Positions 29,401 to 38,451 of a stretch of DNA of 64,000 nt are shown in pieces. The translations under genes and the position numbers were made by a program. This DNA comes from an uncultured Burkholderiales bacterium (lineage in GTDB: Bacteria > Pseudomonadota > Gammaproteobacteria > Burkholderiales > Burkholderiaceae_C), in the NCBI GenBank assembly GCA_945952065.1, contig CAMFGY010000012.1:62001-126000 (forward strand), given 5' to 3'. Below the pieces are notes generated by a model. The model saw nothing but the letters and a program-made list of their open reading frames with translations, was not told the origin of the DNA and searched no databases. Within the stretch, counting starts at the first letter, position 1; every line of letters begins with the position of its first letter.

Positions 29401-30663
29401 TCAGGCGTCGCGCAGGCGGCTTTCGATGCGGGTCAAGGCGCGGCGCAAGCGCTTCAAGGCGCCCTGGGTTCGAGCCTGGGCGCCGATTTCAAGCTCCGCC
29501 AGCAGGCGGCAGTCGTGATCGGCCAAGACCTCTTCATTCAGCCTCAAACCATGGCGCGCCAGTTGCGGCCCCAGCACGGCGGCTCGGTCACGCAAGGCGG
29601 CGCGGGTGGTCTGGTAGGCGTGTTCGGCCAGATGGTGGCGCTGCGAGTAGCTGAAGGTGTTGGCCATGAACATCTCCGCATCTCGGTGATCGGGTTCGAA
29701 CAGCAAGATGTCGGTGTTCGGGTGCGTGTGTTCGTAGCGCTTGATGCCCAACTCCAGGCGCGAGTGAATCAGCGAGCGAAAGGTCTGGCTCATCACCAGA
29801 GGAAAGCCGCCATCCACCAAATGCGGAATGCGGGCCCGCTTGGCGCGTTTGGAGTCTGCTGGATCGGACTCATAAGGCACCAAGGGGTTGAGGCAGATCA
29901 GCAGGTCCAGCCCCTCCTTGAGCAGCACCGAGGCGTGCAAGGTTTTCTTCAGCGCGCCGTCCACATAGTGCCGACCCTCAATGGCCACCGGCGGGAACAA
30001 GCCGGGCAGGGCGGCGCTGGCTTGCACCGCCAGTGAAATGGGGACATGGTCCCAGCCGGGCATGCCAAAAGGCGTGGCCTCGCCGCTGTCCAAGTCGGTG
30101 GCGACCAAGACCAAGCGTTTTTTCAGTTGTCGGAAGTCATTGCTGCGACCCGGCTGGCTGAACTGCAGCTTGAGCTGCGCAGCCAGCGCATCGCCCGAGA
30201 GCAGGCCGGTCGGCAAGGCGGCCCCGAGTCGCTCAAAGGCCCCCAGCACCGAACGCCCTTGCACCAGAGTCGCCCAACTGGCCTTGGCCACGAGGCCGGG
30301 CAGTTTTTGTAGGCGATCGCAATACTCTTGCCAAGCGGGCTGCAGCAACTCGGCGGGGTCCACGCTGTCAGGCGGTGGGGCGCTGTTTTCGATGAAGGCC
30401 GCGCACAATTCGAGCGGCCCCAGGCCATTGGCCAAACCGGCGGCAATGAAGCCGCCTGCGCTCACGCCGATATAGCTGTCGCACTCGGTGAAGGCGAGGC
30501 CATCAATGGCTTCTTCGAGTGCGCAAAGGGCGCCGATTTCATAGATGGCCCCGAGCGGGCCACCGCCCGCCAGGGCCAAGCCGATGCGCGGGCCGGGCTT
30601 GCGAGCGCGCCGGGTCGTGGCCGGCGCCTTCTTCGCTGCAGTGCTTTTTCTTTGCAAGCTCAA
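29401..30663 (-). CDS. Patatin-like phospholipase
   Basis: 420 residues. The oxyanion loop GLALAGGGPLGAIYEIGAL (residues 28-46), the nucleophile elbow GVSAGG (S68) and the dyad aspartate in HYVDGAL (D235) are all present. A short lysine-rich N-terminus (KSTAAKKAPATTRRARKPGP) precedes the domain and resembles the basic tails of granule-associated proteins. The family hydrolyses acyl esters of membrane or storage lipids. The gene begins 17 bases after the phasin stop on the same strand, so both may act at lipid or polyester granules; this is inferred. Confidence 0.9.
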   Translation of the reverse strand: MSLQRKSTAAKKAPATTRRARKPGPRIGLALAGGGPLGAIYEIGALCALEEAIDGLAFTECDSYIGVSAGGFIAAGLANGLGPLELCAAFIENSAPPPDSVDPAELLQPAWQEYCDRLQKLPGLVAKASWATLVQGRSVLGAFERLGAALPTGLLSGDALAAQLKLQFSQPGRSNDFRQLKKRLVLVATDLDSGEATPFGMPGWDHVPISLAVQASAALPGLFPPVAIEGRHYVDGALKKTLHASVLLKEGLDLLICLNPLVPYESDPADSKRAKRARIPHLVDGGFPLVMSQTFRSLIHSRLELGIKRYEHTHPNTDILLFEPDHRDAEMFMANTFSYSQRHHLAEHAYQTTRAALRDRAAVLGPQLARHGLRLNEEVLADHDCRLLAELEIGAQARTQGALKRLRRALTRIESRLRDA

Positions 30664-30680
30664 GCCGCCTCTTTGCGGGA

Positions 30681-31472
30681 TCAGGCCTGGGTGGCCGCCG
30701 TCACTGCTTCATTGACCGCGGCGCTCGCAGCGGCGACGCCAGTGCTGGCCTTCTTGACGGCTTTGTTGACCGTCTTGGTCGCTGCTTTGGCTGCCGGCTT
30801 TGCAGCGGCCTTCACGGCGCTGCTGGTCTTGGCTGCGGCTTTCTTGAAGGGCGAGGCCACCGGCTTGGCGGCGGGCTTGGCTTTCACCGCAACCTTGGCC
30901 GCAGGTTTGGCGGCGGCGGCCGTTGTTTTTGCAGCGGGCTTGGCCTTGGCTGCCGGCTTTTTCGCAGCGGCAACAGGCTTGGCCGCGGCCTTGGCGTTCT
31001 TGCTGCCCTTTTTGGCGGGCGGCTTGATGCCGACGGCGGCGCTCAAGGCGTCGATGCGTTCGATCAATTCGGCCACATCCTTGGCCGAAGGCACGCCCAG
31101 GCGATTCAGGGCGCGGGCCACGCGCTCTTCAAAAATCGATTCCAGCTTGTCCCAGTGCTGGCCTGCTTTGCTGCCCACATCGCCGGCCATGCCGGTGACC
31201 TTGCTGGCCATGGCGCCGAGCTTTTCTTCGGCGGCCGACTGGGTCTTCTTCTGCAGGCTCAGGCCTTCTTTCACCAGGGCTTCAAACACTTTGCCGCCTT
31301 CGCCTTGCGCTTTGGCAAAAGCGCCCAGACCCGCAGCCCAGATGTGCTGGGCCGAGTCTTTGATGCCTTGCGCCAGATTGCCGTCCAGCAGGCCGGCTGG
31401 CAACGCGCCGCCGAAGGCGCCATTGGAGGCGTTGTTCTTCTTGGCGGCCATCTTCTGAAGCTTCTTGACCAT
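30681..31472 (-). CDS. Phasin-family polyhydroxyalkanoate granule protein with histone-like tail
   Basis: 263 residues with a good ribosome site (AAAGGA, 8-base spacer). Residues 1-145 form the amphipathic helical phasin region (QHIWAAGLGAFAKAQGEGGK, then ERVARALNRLGVPSAKDVAE). Residues 150-263 are a Lys/Ala/Pro-rich tail of AAKP-type repeats like those of histone H1 and PhaF. PhaF-type phasins coat polyester granules and bind DNA through the tail, helping share granules between daughter cells. The patatin gene lies immediately downstream, and a fatty acyl reductase diverges upstream. Confidence 0.88.
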   Translation of the reverse strand: MVKKLQKMAAKKNNASNGAFGGALPAGLLDGNLAQGIKDSAQHIWAAGLGAFAKAQGEGGKVFEALVKEGLSLQKKTQSAAEEKLGAMASKVTGMAGDVGSKAGQHWDKLESIFEERVARALNRLGVPSAKDVAELIERIDALSAAVGIKPPAKKGSKNAKAAAKPVAAAKKPAAKAKPAAKTTAAAAKPAAKVAVKAKPAAKPVASPFKKAAAKTSSAVKAAAKPAAKAATKTVNKAVKKASTGVAAASAAVNEAVTAATQA

Positions 31473-31733
31473 GTTGTCAGTCCTTTTGCGGTGGTTGGCG
31501 CACGGTGGGTGCGGGGATTGCTTTCACTATAGATCGCTCTGAGGCCGCTGGCACGGCCGAACCTAGACAGTGTCCCCTACCTAGGAGCGGCTCACCATCG
31601 GGGTTTCGAGCCCTTGGCGCGAAATTTTCAGGGGCATCTGCGGGGCAGAGGCTCTGCGGGTAATCGCGCAGCGGAGGCCTTGCTAGGATGGACAAAAATC
31701 ATCAACAAATCACTTCTAACAGGAGACCTCAGC

Positions 31734-33731
31734 ATGCAATATTTCGTCACCGGTGCGACGGGCTTTATTGGCAAGCGCTTGGTCAAGAAGCTGCTCGCGC
31801 GTCGCGGCAGCACCGTGCACTTCTTGCTGCGCGAAGAGAGCCGCGACAAATTGCCCGAGCTGCTGGCATTTTGGGGCGTGAGTAAAACTCGCGCCCTGCC
31901 GGTGTTTGGCGACCTAACGGGCAAGAAGCTCGGCGTGGCGGCGGATGATATCAAGCGGCTGAAAGGGCAGATTGACCATGTCTACCACTTAGCAGCGGTC
32001 TATGACTTGAAGGCCGACGAGGCCAGCCAGGTCGCTGCCAATATCGATGGCACTCGCAGCCTGGTGGAATTTGCCCATGCGATCGATGCCGGTCATGTGC
32101 ACCATGTGTCGTCGATTGCGGCGGCAGGCCTCTATGAAGGCGTGTTCCGCGAGGACATGTTTGACGAGGCCGAGGGGCTGGACCACCCCTACTTCATGAC
32201 CAAGCACGAGAGCGAAAAAATCGTGCGCAAAGAATGCAAAAAACCTTGGACGGTGTACCGCCCGGCCATGGTGGTGGGCGACTCCAAGACCGGCGAGATG
32301 GACAAGGTCGACGGGCCTTACTACTTCTTCAAGCCAATCCAGCGCCTGCGTCAGATCCTGCCGCCCTGGATGCCCTCGATTGGCTTAGAGGGCGGGCGCG
32401 TCAATATCGTGCCGGTGGACTTTGTGGTCGATGCGCTGGACCACATCAGCCATCACCAGAACAAGACCTCGGGCCGCTGCTTCCATTTGGTGGACCCGGT
32501 GGGCTACCGCGTGGGCGACGTGCTGGACATCTTCTCCAAGGCCGCGCATGCGCCGAAGATGAACCTCTTCATCAACGCGGCGCTGTTGGGCTTCATCCCC
32601 AAGAGCGTCAAGAAAGGCCTGATGGCTTTGGCGCCGGTGCGGCGCATTCGGCATGCGGTGATGAAGGACCTGGGCCTGCCCGAGGACATGTTCACCTTCA
32701 TCAACTACCCGACCCGCTTTGATTGCCGCGAAACCAGCGCTGCGTTGAAGGGCTCGGGCATTGCCTGCCCGAATCTGCATGACTATGCCTGGCGGCTTTG
32801 GGACCATTGGGAGCGCCATCTCGATCCCGACCTCTTCATCGACCGCAGCCTGCGCGGCGCTTGCGGCGGCAAGGTGGTGCTGGTCACTGGCGGCTCCAGC
32901 GGCATCGGCTTGGCCGCGGCCATCAAGTTTGCGGAAGCCGGCGCTATCACCGTGATTTGCGCACGCGATGAAATCAAGCTGGCCGAGGCGGTCAAAGAAA
33001 TCCGCAGCAAGGCCGGCGAGGGCGCGCAGGTGCACAGCTTCTCGGCCGACATTGCCAACGAAGAGAGTTGCAAGGCCATGATCGATTGGTTGACGCAGAC
33101 CTTTGGTGGCGTGGACTTCCTGATCAACAACGCCGGGCGTTCGATCCGCCGCGCCATCGAGGGCAGTTACGACCGCTTCCACGACTTTGAGCGCACCATG
33201 CAGCTGAACTACTTCGGCTGCCTGCGCGTCACTATGGGCCTGCTGCCCGGCATGGTGGCCAAGAAGAAGGGCCATGTGGTGAACATCTCCAGCATCGGCG
33301 TGCTGACCAATGCGCCGCGCTTCTCGGCCTATGTGGCCAGCAAAGCGGCGCTGGATGCCTGGACGCGCTGCGCCTCCAGCGAGTTCGCCGACCAAGGCAT
33401 CACCTTCACCACCATCAACATGCCCTTGGTGCGCACGCCGATGATTGCGCCCACCAAAATCTACAACAATGTGCCCACCCTGGCGCCCGAAGAAGCCGCC
33501 GACATGGTGGCGCAGGCCTGCATTGCCAAGCCGGTGCGCATCGCCACCCGATTGGGCATTACTGGCGAGCTCTTGCACGCCTTGATGCCGCGCGTGGCGC
33601 AAATCGTCATGAACACCAGCTTCCGCATGTTCCCGGACAGCGATGCGGCCAAGGGCGAAAAGCCCGGCAAGTCGCAACTCTCAGCCGAGGCGATTGCGCT
33701 GCAGCAGATGATGAAGGGGATTCACTTCTGA
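31734..33731 (+). CDS. Two-domain SDR protein, fatty acyl-CoA reductase type
   Basis: About 665 residues from MQYFVTGATGFIGKRLVKKL, with AGGAGA upstream. Residues 1-370 form an extended-SDR domain (GATGFIG cofactor loop; YFMTK as the YxxxK catalytic pair). Residues 385-665 form a classical SDR (VTGGSSGIG; FLINNAGRSIRRA; SAYVASK). This pairing and length match bacterial fatty acyl-CoA reductases of the Marinobacter Maqu_2507 type, which reduce acyl-CoA to fatty alcohol. Database names for such proteins are often just SDR oxidoreductase, so the specific activity is inferred. Its divergent neighbour is a phasin gene. Confidence 0.75.
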   Translation: MQYFVTGATGFIGKRLVKKLLARRGSTVHFLLREESRDKLPELLAFWGVSKTRALPVFGDLTGKKLGVAADDIKRLKGQIDHVYHLAAVYDLKADEASQVAANIDGTRSLVEFAHAIDAGHVHHVSSIAAAGLYEGVFREDMFDEAEGLDHPYFMTKHESEKIVRKECKKPWTVYRPAMVVGDSKTGEMDKVDGPYYFFKPIQRLRQILPPWMPSIGLEGGRVNIVPVDFVVDALDHISHHQNKTSGRCFHLVDPVGYRVGDVLDIFSKAAHAPKMNLFINAALLGFIPKSVKKGLMALAPVRRIRHAVMKDLGLPEDMFTFINYPTRFDCRETSAALKGSGIACPNLHDYAWRLWDHWERHLDPDLFIDRSLRGACGGKVVLVTGGSSGIGLAAAIKFAEAGAITVICARDEIKLAEAVKEIRSKAGEGAQVHSFSADIANEESCKAMIDWLTQTFGGVDFLINNAGRSIRRAIEGSYDRFHDFERTMQLNYFGCLRVTMGLLPGMVAKKKGHVVNISSIGVLTNAPRFSAYVASKAALDAWTRCASSEFADQGITFTTINMPLVRTPMIAPTKIYNNVPTLAPEEAADMVAQACIAKPVRIATRLGITGELLHALMPRVAQIVMNTSFRMFPDSDAAKGEKPGKSQLSAEAIALQQMMKGIHF

Positions 33732-33797
33732 TAGGCCTTGCACAAGCTCGCGGGTTTGACCTGCGCTTGCTGAAAGCGCCTGTCGGCTTGCGAGGGC

Positions 33798-35276
33798 TCA
33801 GGCTGTGAGCAGGGCCATGCGGCCCAGGGTGTGCAGATGCGCTTCGAGCTGGGCAGCCGAAGCGAGTTGGGGCACTGGAACCATGCCAAGCGACTGAGTC
33901 GCGGGCTCATGCATCGCCTGCAAAAGCTGCGCTCGATTTCTGCTGCCGTCCATCAGCGGCAGCAAGCGCCGCACCTGGGGGTCATCGATCTTCAACATAT
34001 CGTGGCGCAGCGTGGTCAGCAACTCCACCTGCGGGTCGCGCCGCAGCTGTGCCCGTGCCAGCGCGCTGGCTGTGGGGTGCTCGCCCGCCTGGGTGCACAG
34101 CTGCAGGGGCTTTGCATGCAGGCGAAGCACGCCCGACATCAGCGCTGAATGCATCATCTTGAGCAGCTGCGCCGGGCTCTGGTGGCCGTGGTGCGTCTGC
34201 TCAAGCTGCTGCAGCAAGTCGGGCACGGGCAGGCTGTTGGGCGAGGCCGCAGTCAGCAGGGTGATCAGATCATGGAGGCAGGCGGCGTCGCTGTGGGCGG
34301 GCAAGCTGTCGCGGCTGCCTTGCAGTGTGGCGTCGCTGCTGAGGTGAAAGCCGAGCAGATGTTCGGGCGGCGGCTCGCGCTGCAAAGCCTGCGCTGCATG
34401 ACAGAGCAGGGTCTGGCGAAAGCGTCGCTGGCGCATGAAGTCGCGGTATTGCTCGCGGCTGAGCGGGTCCAGCGCCTGCAGCATTTGCTGCGCCAAGGGG
34501 CTGAGTCCTTGCAGGCCCATGGCCGCCAGCTCGGCCTCGCCCAGAAACTGCAAGCCATGTGCTTGCGCATGTTGGTGGAACTGATAGAAGTAAAAGGGCT
34601 GATTGCTTGCGGCCAGATCGTCATGGAAGAGCACGCCCGGCGGGCTGCGCAAGACGCGATCCAACTCGGCCTGCATGGCCTGCCCTTGCGTGTCGGCTTG
34701 CAGCAGCGATTGGCGCAGCAATTGCGCCAAGGCCCGGGCCTCGGCGACGCGCTGGGCCGGGTCGCTGATGCCCTCCACATGGAAGCGCAGCGGCTCCCAG
34801 ATCTCGGCCCGGCGGTGGCAGCCCGGGTAGCAGTTGTAGCTGACGAAAGCCAACCCCGCAGGGCGCAAAAGCCGAGCCAGTGTGGCCATCAGCGCATCCC
34901 GCAGGGGCGCATCAACCCAGGAGTAAAGACCGTGGACGATGATGTAGTCAAAGCTCGCCGCGTCTTCTGACATGGTCTGAAAGTCTTGCGCTTTCAACTG
35001 CAGATGAGGCAGGTTCAGCTCGGCCGCGAGGGCGCGTCCGCGCGCAATGGGCTCTTGCGCCAAATCGACGCCCAGCCAGTGGCTGTTCGGAAACGCCAGG
35101 GCCATCGGAATCAAATTGCCACCATCGCCGCAGGCGATCTCCAGGACGCGGCAGGCCTCAGGCGCTGCGGCCGCCAGACCCCACCAAGTGGCCAGCCCGT
35201 GGAGATGGGCGATGTGGCTGTCGGGGTAGGCCAGCCCGGGGTAGCGGACGCTGTCGTAGCCATTGATTGCGCTCAT
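33798..35276 (-). CDS. Methyltransferase with C-terminal regulatory domain
   Basis: About 492 residues from MSAINGYDSVRYPGLAYPDS. The class I SAM motif is VLEIACGDGGNLIPMALAFP, with the acidic residue after strand two in WLGVDLAQEPI and the post-motifs FDYIIVHGLYSWVDAP and AFVSYNCYPGCH. The remaining 280 residues match the methyltransferase regulatory domain found with this catalytic type. The start was set where the N-terminus aligns with the family; a longer frame reaches 35345. Substrate unknown; no operon partner. Confidence 0.88.
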   Translation of the reverse strand: MSAINGYDSVRYPGLAYPDSHIAHLHGLATWWGLAAAAPEACRVLEIACGDGGNLIPMALAFPNSHWLGVDLAQEPIARGRALAAELNLPHLQLKAQDFQTMSEDAASFDYIIVHGLYSWVDAPLRDALMATLARLLRPAGLAFVSYNCYPGCHRRAEIWEPLRFHVEGISDPAQRVAEARALAQLLRQSLLQADTQGQAMQAELDRVLRSPPGVLFHDDLAASNQPFYFYQFHQHAQAHGLQFLGEAELAAMGLQGLSPLAQQMLQALDPLSREQYRDFMRQRRFRQTLLCHAAQALQREPPPEHLLGFHLSSDATLQGSRDSLPAHSDAACLHDLITLLTAASPNSLPVPDLLQQLEQTHHGHQSPAQLLKMMHSALMSGVLRLHAKPLQLCTQAGEHPTASALARAQLRRDPQVELLTTLRHDMLKIDDPQVRRLLPLMDGSRNRAQLLQAMHEPATQSLGMVPVPQLASAAQLEAHLHTLGRMALLTA

Positions 35277-35441
35277 GGTGACCGGGGCTCCCTGCGTGGA
35301 TGGCTGATCGTAGGCGATGACATGGCCAGACTTTGGGTTTTTCAAGGCCCTTGAACCCTGGCTTGTGGTTTCAAGCGGGCGGCCGCAGAATCGAGCGCCC
35401 AGGCAGGCTTGGGCACCCCTATGGCAGTTTCAGGAGGTTCC

Positions 35442-36035
35442 ATGAAAGTCAGCAAACAAGCGGTCTCAGGCGTGTCGGGGGGCTTGATGCGGCCCTTGCT
35501 CGCCGGTGGATTGGCCCTGGCCTCGGCCAGCGGCGCGATGGCGGCGAGCGATATGTTTCTCTTCCTCGAAGGCATCAAGGGCGAATCGACCGATGCCAAG
35601 CACAAAGACTGGATTGACCTGAAGTCCTATTCGCTGGGCTTCAGCCGCTCGGATTCTTTGAGCGCGGGCGGTGGAGGCATGGGCAAGGTCAATTGCGGCA
35701 GTGTGGCCATGCTCAAGACCATTGATGCGGCCAGCCCGCGTTTGATGCAGGCCGTCATTCTTGGGGAACGTGTGGGCAAGGCCACCATCAGCTTCCGCGC
35801 GGGCAGCACGGGCAAAGCCTCAACGGCCACCGACTACTACACCGTGGACATGGCCGGCGTCTTTTTGGAGTCGGTGGCGCAATCGGATGCATCCGGTGAT
35901 GCCAGCCGTGTGGCCGAGAGCATCACTTTGCGGGCGGAAAAATTCCACTTCAGCTATCGGACGCAGTTGCCCGACGGCAGCTTCTCGCCGCCCAAGGTTT
36001 TTGACTTTGATTGCATGTCCGGCAAGGGCGCTTGA
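35442..36035 (+). CDS. Hcp-like protein with a Sec signal peptide
   Basis: About 197 residues, preceded by AGGAGG (35432-35437). After a positively charged start and a hydrophobic stretch (GLMRPLLAGGLALASASGAMA) comes a typical Hcp-tube start, MFLFLEGIKGESTDAKHKDW, and the rest follows the Hcp fold (AVILGERVGKATISFRAG, then LESVAQSDASGDASRVAESI). Hcp normally forms the type VI secretion tube and lacks a signal peptide. No other type VI gene is in the window. It may be a periplasmic or secreted Hcp homologue with a separate role. A strong terminator follows. Confidence 0.8.
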   Translation: MKVSKQAVSGVSGGLMRPLLAGGLALASASGAMAASDMFLFLEGIKGESTDAKHKDWIDLKSYSLGFSRSDSLSAGGGGMGKVNCGSVAMLKTIDAASPRLMQAVILGERVGKATISFRAGSTGKASTATDYYTVDMAGVFLESVAQSDASGDASRVAESITLRAEKFHFSYRTQLPDGSFSPPKVFDFDCMSGKGA

Positions 36036-36061
36036 CGGGCCTGGCGTCTGCGCCCCAAAGC

Positions 36062-36094
36062 AAAAAGGCCGTCGTGTACGACGGCCTTTTTTTG
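36062..36094. terminator. Bidirectional intrinsic terminator after the Hcp-like gene
   Basis: AAAAAGGCCGTCGT, short loop, ACGACGGCC, then TTTTTTT. It separates the convergent Hcp-like gene and the 36119 gene and can serve both. Confidence 0.93.
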
Positions 36095-36118
36095 TTGATG
36101 AGCGGCAAGACGCCGTGC

Positions 36119-36598
36119 TCAGTGGTGCCACATCAGCAGACGGGTGCCGGCGGTGTCCAGATTGCCAATGGCGATCGAGCCCATCGAAGCGTTGCTGTTG
36201 TAGCTGCCGGCACCGGCCGTCAATATGTCCGAGAGTTTGACCTGTGCGTTGAAGTTGCTGGCGCCCAGGGTCACGACGTTGCCGCCTTGGCCGTCATAGC
36301 CCAGTTGCAAGGCGCTGCTGAAGCCCGCAGCCTTGACCGCGGCCGCGAACTCGGCCGGTGAGAGCTTGGATTTCTCGGCGTTCAAGCGGTCCAGGCTCAG
36401 CAGGTCTTGCAGCAGCGGCAGGGGCAGGCCTGGCAGGCCAGCGCTCAGCAGATTTTGCTGTTGGCCGCCGTTGACGCTGCGCATGTCCTCGTCGCCCAGG
36501 GGCTGCGGCGCGGCCCAGGCCGAGCTGGCCATGGCCAAGGCCGAGCCGCACAGCAGCAGCAGAGTCCGGGACAGAGAGGGAACGCGCAGCTTGAACAT
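36119..36598 (-). CDS. Secreted protein of unknown function with DEDMRSVNGG motif
   Basis: About 159 residues from MFKLRVPSLSRTLLLLCGSA, a Sec signal ending near AWAAP. The mature protein begins PLGDEDMRSVNGGQQQNLLS. This recalls the short acidic L-x-D-E-x-(L/M)-x-x-V-x-G-G/Q signature at the start of some surface-pilus-like and double-glycine-leader proteins, but here it follows a Sec signal. The rest is Gly/Ala/Asn-rich (NVVTLGASNFNAQVKLSDIL, then NSNASMGSIAIGNLDTAGTR), like a beta-helical or surface protein. I do not recognise the family. Confidence 0.55.
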   Translation of the reverse strand: MFKLRVPSLSRTLLLLCGSALAMASSAWAAPQPLGDEDMRSVNGGQQQNLLSAGLPGLPLPLLQDLLSLDRLNAEKSKLSPAEFAAAVKAAGFSSALQLGYDGQGGNVVTLGASNFNAQVKLSDILTAGAGSYNSNASMGSIAIGNLDTAGTRLLMWHH

Positions 36599-36807
36599 GG
36601 GGAGGACCTCGTTGGCTTGAGTTGGCGCGGCCTTGGGAGGCCACGGATGCAATTCTCAAAGCCGAACTTCGGGCTGAACAGGGCTTGGCGCGCACGCAAA
36701 AGCCTGCTTCGTGACTTACTCAGCAGTCTGCGCATTTCGCTGAGATGGGCCGGCGAGCAAGGCCCGGGCTGGGTGCATTGCAAAGCGTGACGGACTGCTC
36801 AAATGAT

Positions 36808-37335
36808 TCAAAAGGCCTGGTTCAGGGTCAGCACCGGCAGGCGGGTGCTGACTGCGTTCAAGGCGATCAGATGCAGCATTTCGCTGACCGTGCAGCAGCA
36901 GTCGCCCAAAATGCTGACCTTGGCATAGCGCTCGGCGGAGCGCGAGATCGCGGTGTGGGTGACGCAGTTCTGCGTCATCATGCCGGCCACCAAGAGCTCG
37001 CTCACACCGAGCTGGGCCAATGTGGCTGCCAGCGGGGTGTCGACGAAGGCATCGGCATGGCGCTTGACGATGATGTGTGCATCGGGGGCGGCCGCCAAGA
37101 TGCGTGGGTGGATGGCGACGCCTTCGCTGCCGGCGTTGAAAAAGGGCGAGGGGCCGCGCGCCGGGTCGGCCACATGTTGGATGTGCACGATGGCCATGCC
37201 GGCGGCGCGAGCCTTTTGGATGGCCTGCTCGATGCGGCCCAGCGTGCCCTCGGCGTCATGCAAGGGGAACTTGCCGCCAGGGAAGTAGTCTTGTTGTATG
37301 TCGATCAGCAACAGTGCTTGTGAGTGTGGGTTCAT
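36808..37335 (-). CDS. Isochorismatase-family cysteine hydrolase
   Basis: About 175 residues from MNPHSQALLLIDIQQDYFPG. The catalytic triad is visible: Asp in LLIDIQQDYF, Lys in IIVKRHADAFVDTPL and Cys in GMMTQNCVTHTAI. Family members include nicotinamidases, N-carbamoyl hydrolases and isochorismatases; the sequence alone does not decide. It is divergent from a GlxA-like AraC regulator, a common pairing, so the regulator probably controls it. Confidence 0.9.
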   Translation of the reverse strand: MNPHSQALLLIDIQQDYFPGGKFPLHDAEGTLGRIEQAIQKARAAGMAIVHIQHVADPARGPSPFFNAGSEGVAIHPRILAAAPDAHIIVKRHADAFVDTPLAATLAQLGVSELLVAGMMTQNCVTHTAISRSAERYAKVSILGDCCCTVSEMLHLIALNAVSTRLPVLTLNQAF

Positions 37336-37482
37336 GGCGTGTGATTCCTGGTTTGGAAGTGAGGAAGCGATGCCTGCATTGTTCTGGCGCAGGCTGCGAA
37401 TGACCAGTGGCCTGAAGGACATTCAGCGCTAGGATCGGGCCAAATGCTTGCGGCGACCTCGTGCTTGCCAAAGGAGGCCGAA

Positions 37483-38451
37483 TTGAAGTCCCCCCATCTG
37501 ATTGCCGTGCTGGCCTTTGACCAGATCAGCCCTTTTCATCTGTCTGTGCCTTGTGCGGTGTTCGGCGAGGCGCATCCGGGCGCACCGGCGTTTGAGCTTC
37601 GCGTTTGTGCGGCGGAGCCGGGTTTGCTGCGCACCACGGCCGGCTTTGACTTGCAGGTGCATGCGGGGCTGGAGGCGCTGCGGCGGGCGCGCACCATCAT
37701 CGTGCCGAGTTGGCGCGACCCCCAAGAGCGACCGCCCGCCGCGCTGCTGCAGGCCTTGAAGCGGGCCCATCAACGCGGCGCACAGCTGGTGGGTCTGTGC
37801 CTGGGGGCTTATGTGTTGGCCGAGGCCGGCTTGCTGGATGGCCGCAGCGCCACCACGCACTGGGCCTTTGCGCAGGACTTTGCGGCGCGCTTTCCGCGGG
37901 TTCGGGTCGATGCGGACGTGCTCTACATCGACGAAGGCGATGTGCTGACCTCGGCCGGAACGGCCGCCGGCATCGATGCCTGCTTGCACCTGCTGCGTCG
38001 CCAATATGGCGTGGCGCCGGCCAACCGCGTGGCGCGCCGCTTGGTGGTGCCGCCGCACCGGCAAGGCGGACAGGCACAGTTCATCGAGCAGCCGCTGCCC
38101 GAGCGCAGCCGTGATGCCCGCTTGTCCGCCGTGATCGATCAGGTGCGTGCGAATCTGGCCCAGCCGCACAGCCTGGACAGCTTGGCCGAAAGCGTCTTGA
38201 TGAGCCGGCGCACCTTCACCCGGCGCTTTCGTCAAATGACTGGCAGTACCGTGGGTGAGTGGCTGTTGAGCGAGCGTCTGGCCCGCAGCCAGGCCTTGCT
38301 GGAAGGCAGTGAGGCCTCCATCGAGCAGATCGCCGACATGGCGGGCTTTGGCTCGGTGTCCTCTTTGCGCCAGCACTTTCGGGCGGCCTTTGGCGTGGCA
38401 CCGAATGCCTGGCGGCAGACCTTTCGTGGCGGGCCGAGTGACGGTGAGTAA
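37483..38451 (+). CDS. GlxA-family AraC-type transcriptional regulator
   Basis: About 322 residues. I place the start at TTG 37483 because AAGGAGG lies five bases upstream and the product then begins KSPHLIAVLAFDQISPFHLS, the normal family N-terminus; an ATG at 37444 has no ribosome site. The N-terminal DJ-1/PfpI-like domain has VGLCLGAYVLAEAGLLDGR and TTHWAFAQDF. The C-terminal AraC double helix-turn-helix has SLAESVLMSRRTFTRRFRQM and IEQIADMAGFGSVSSLRQHF. It is divergent from the isochorismatase-type hydrolase, its likely target. The ligand is unknown. Confidence 0.9.
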   Translation: MKSPHLIAVLAFDQISPFHLSVPCAVFGEAHPGAPAFELRVCAAEPGLLRTTAGFDLQVHAGLEALRRARTIIVPSWRDPQERPPAALLQALKRAHQRGAQLVGLCLGAYVLAEAGLLDGRSATTHWAFAQDFAARFPRVRVDADVLYIDEGDVLTSAGTAAGIDACLHLLRRQYGVAPANRVARRLVVPPHRQGGQAQFIEQPLPERSRDARLSAVIDQVRANLAQPHSLDSLAESVLMSRRTFTRRFRQMTGSTVGEWLLSERLARSQALLEGSEASIEQIADMAGFGSVSSLRQHFRAAFGVAPNAWRQTFRGGPSDGE

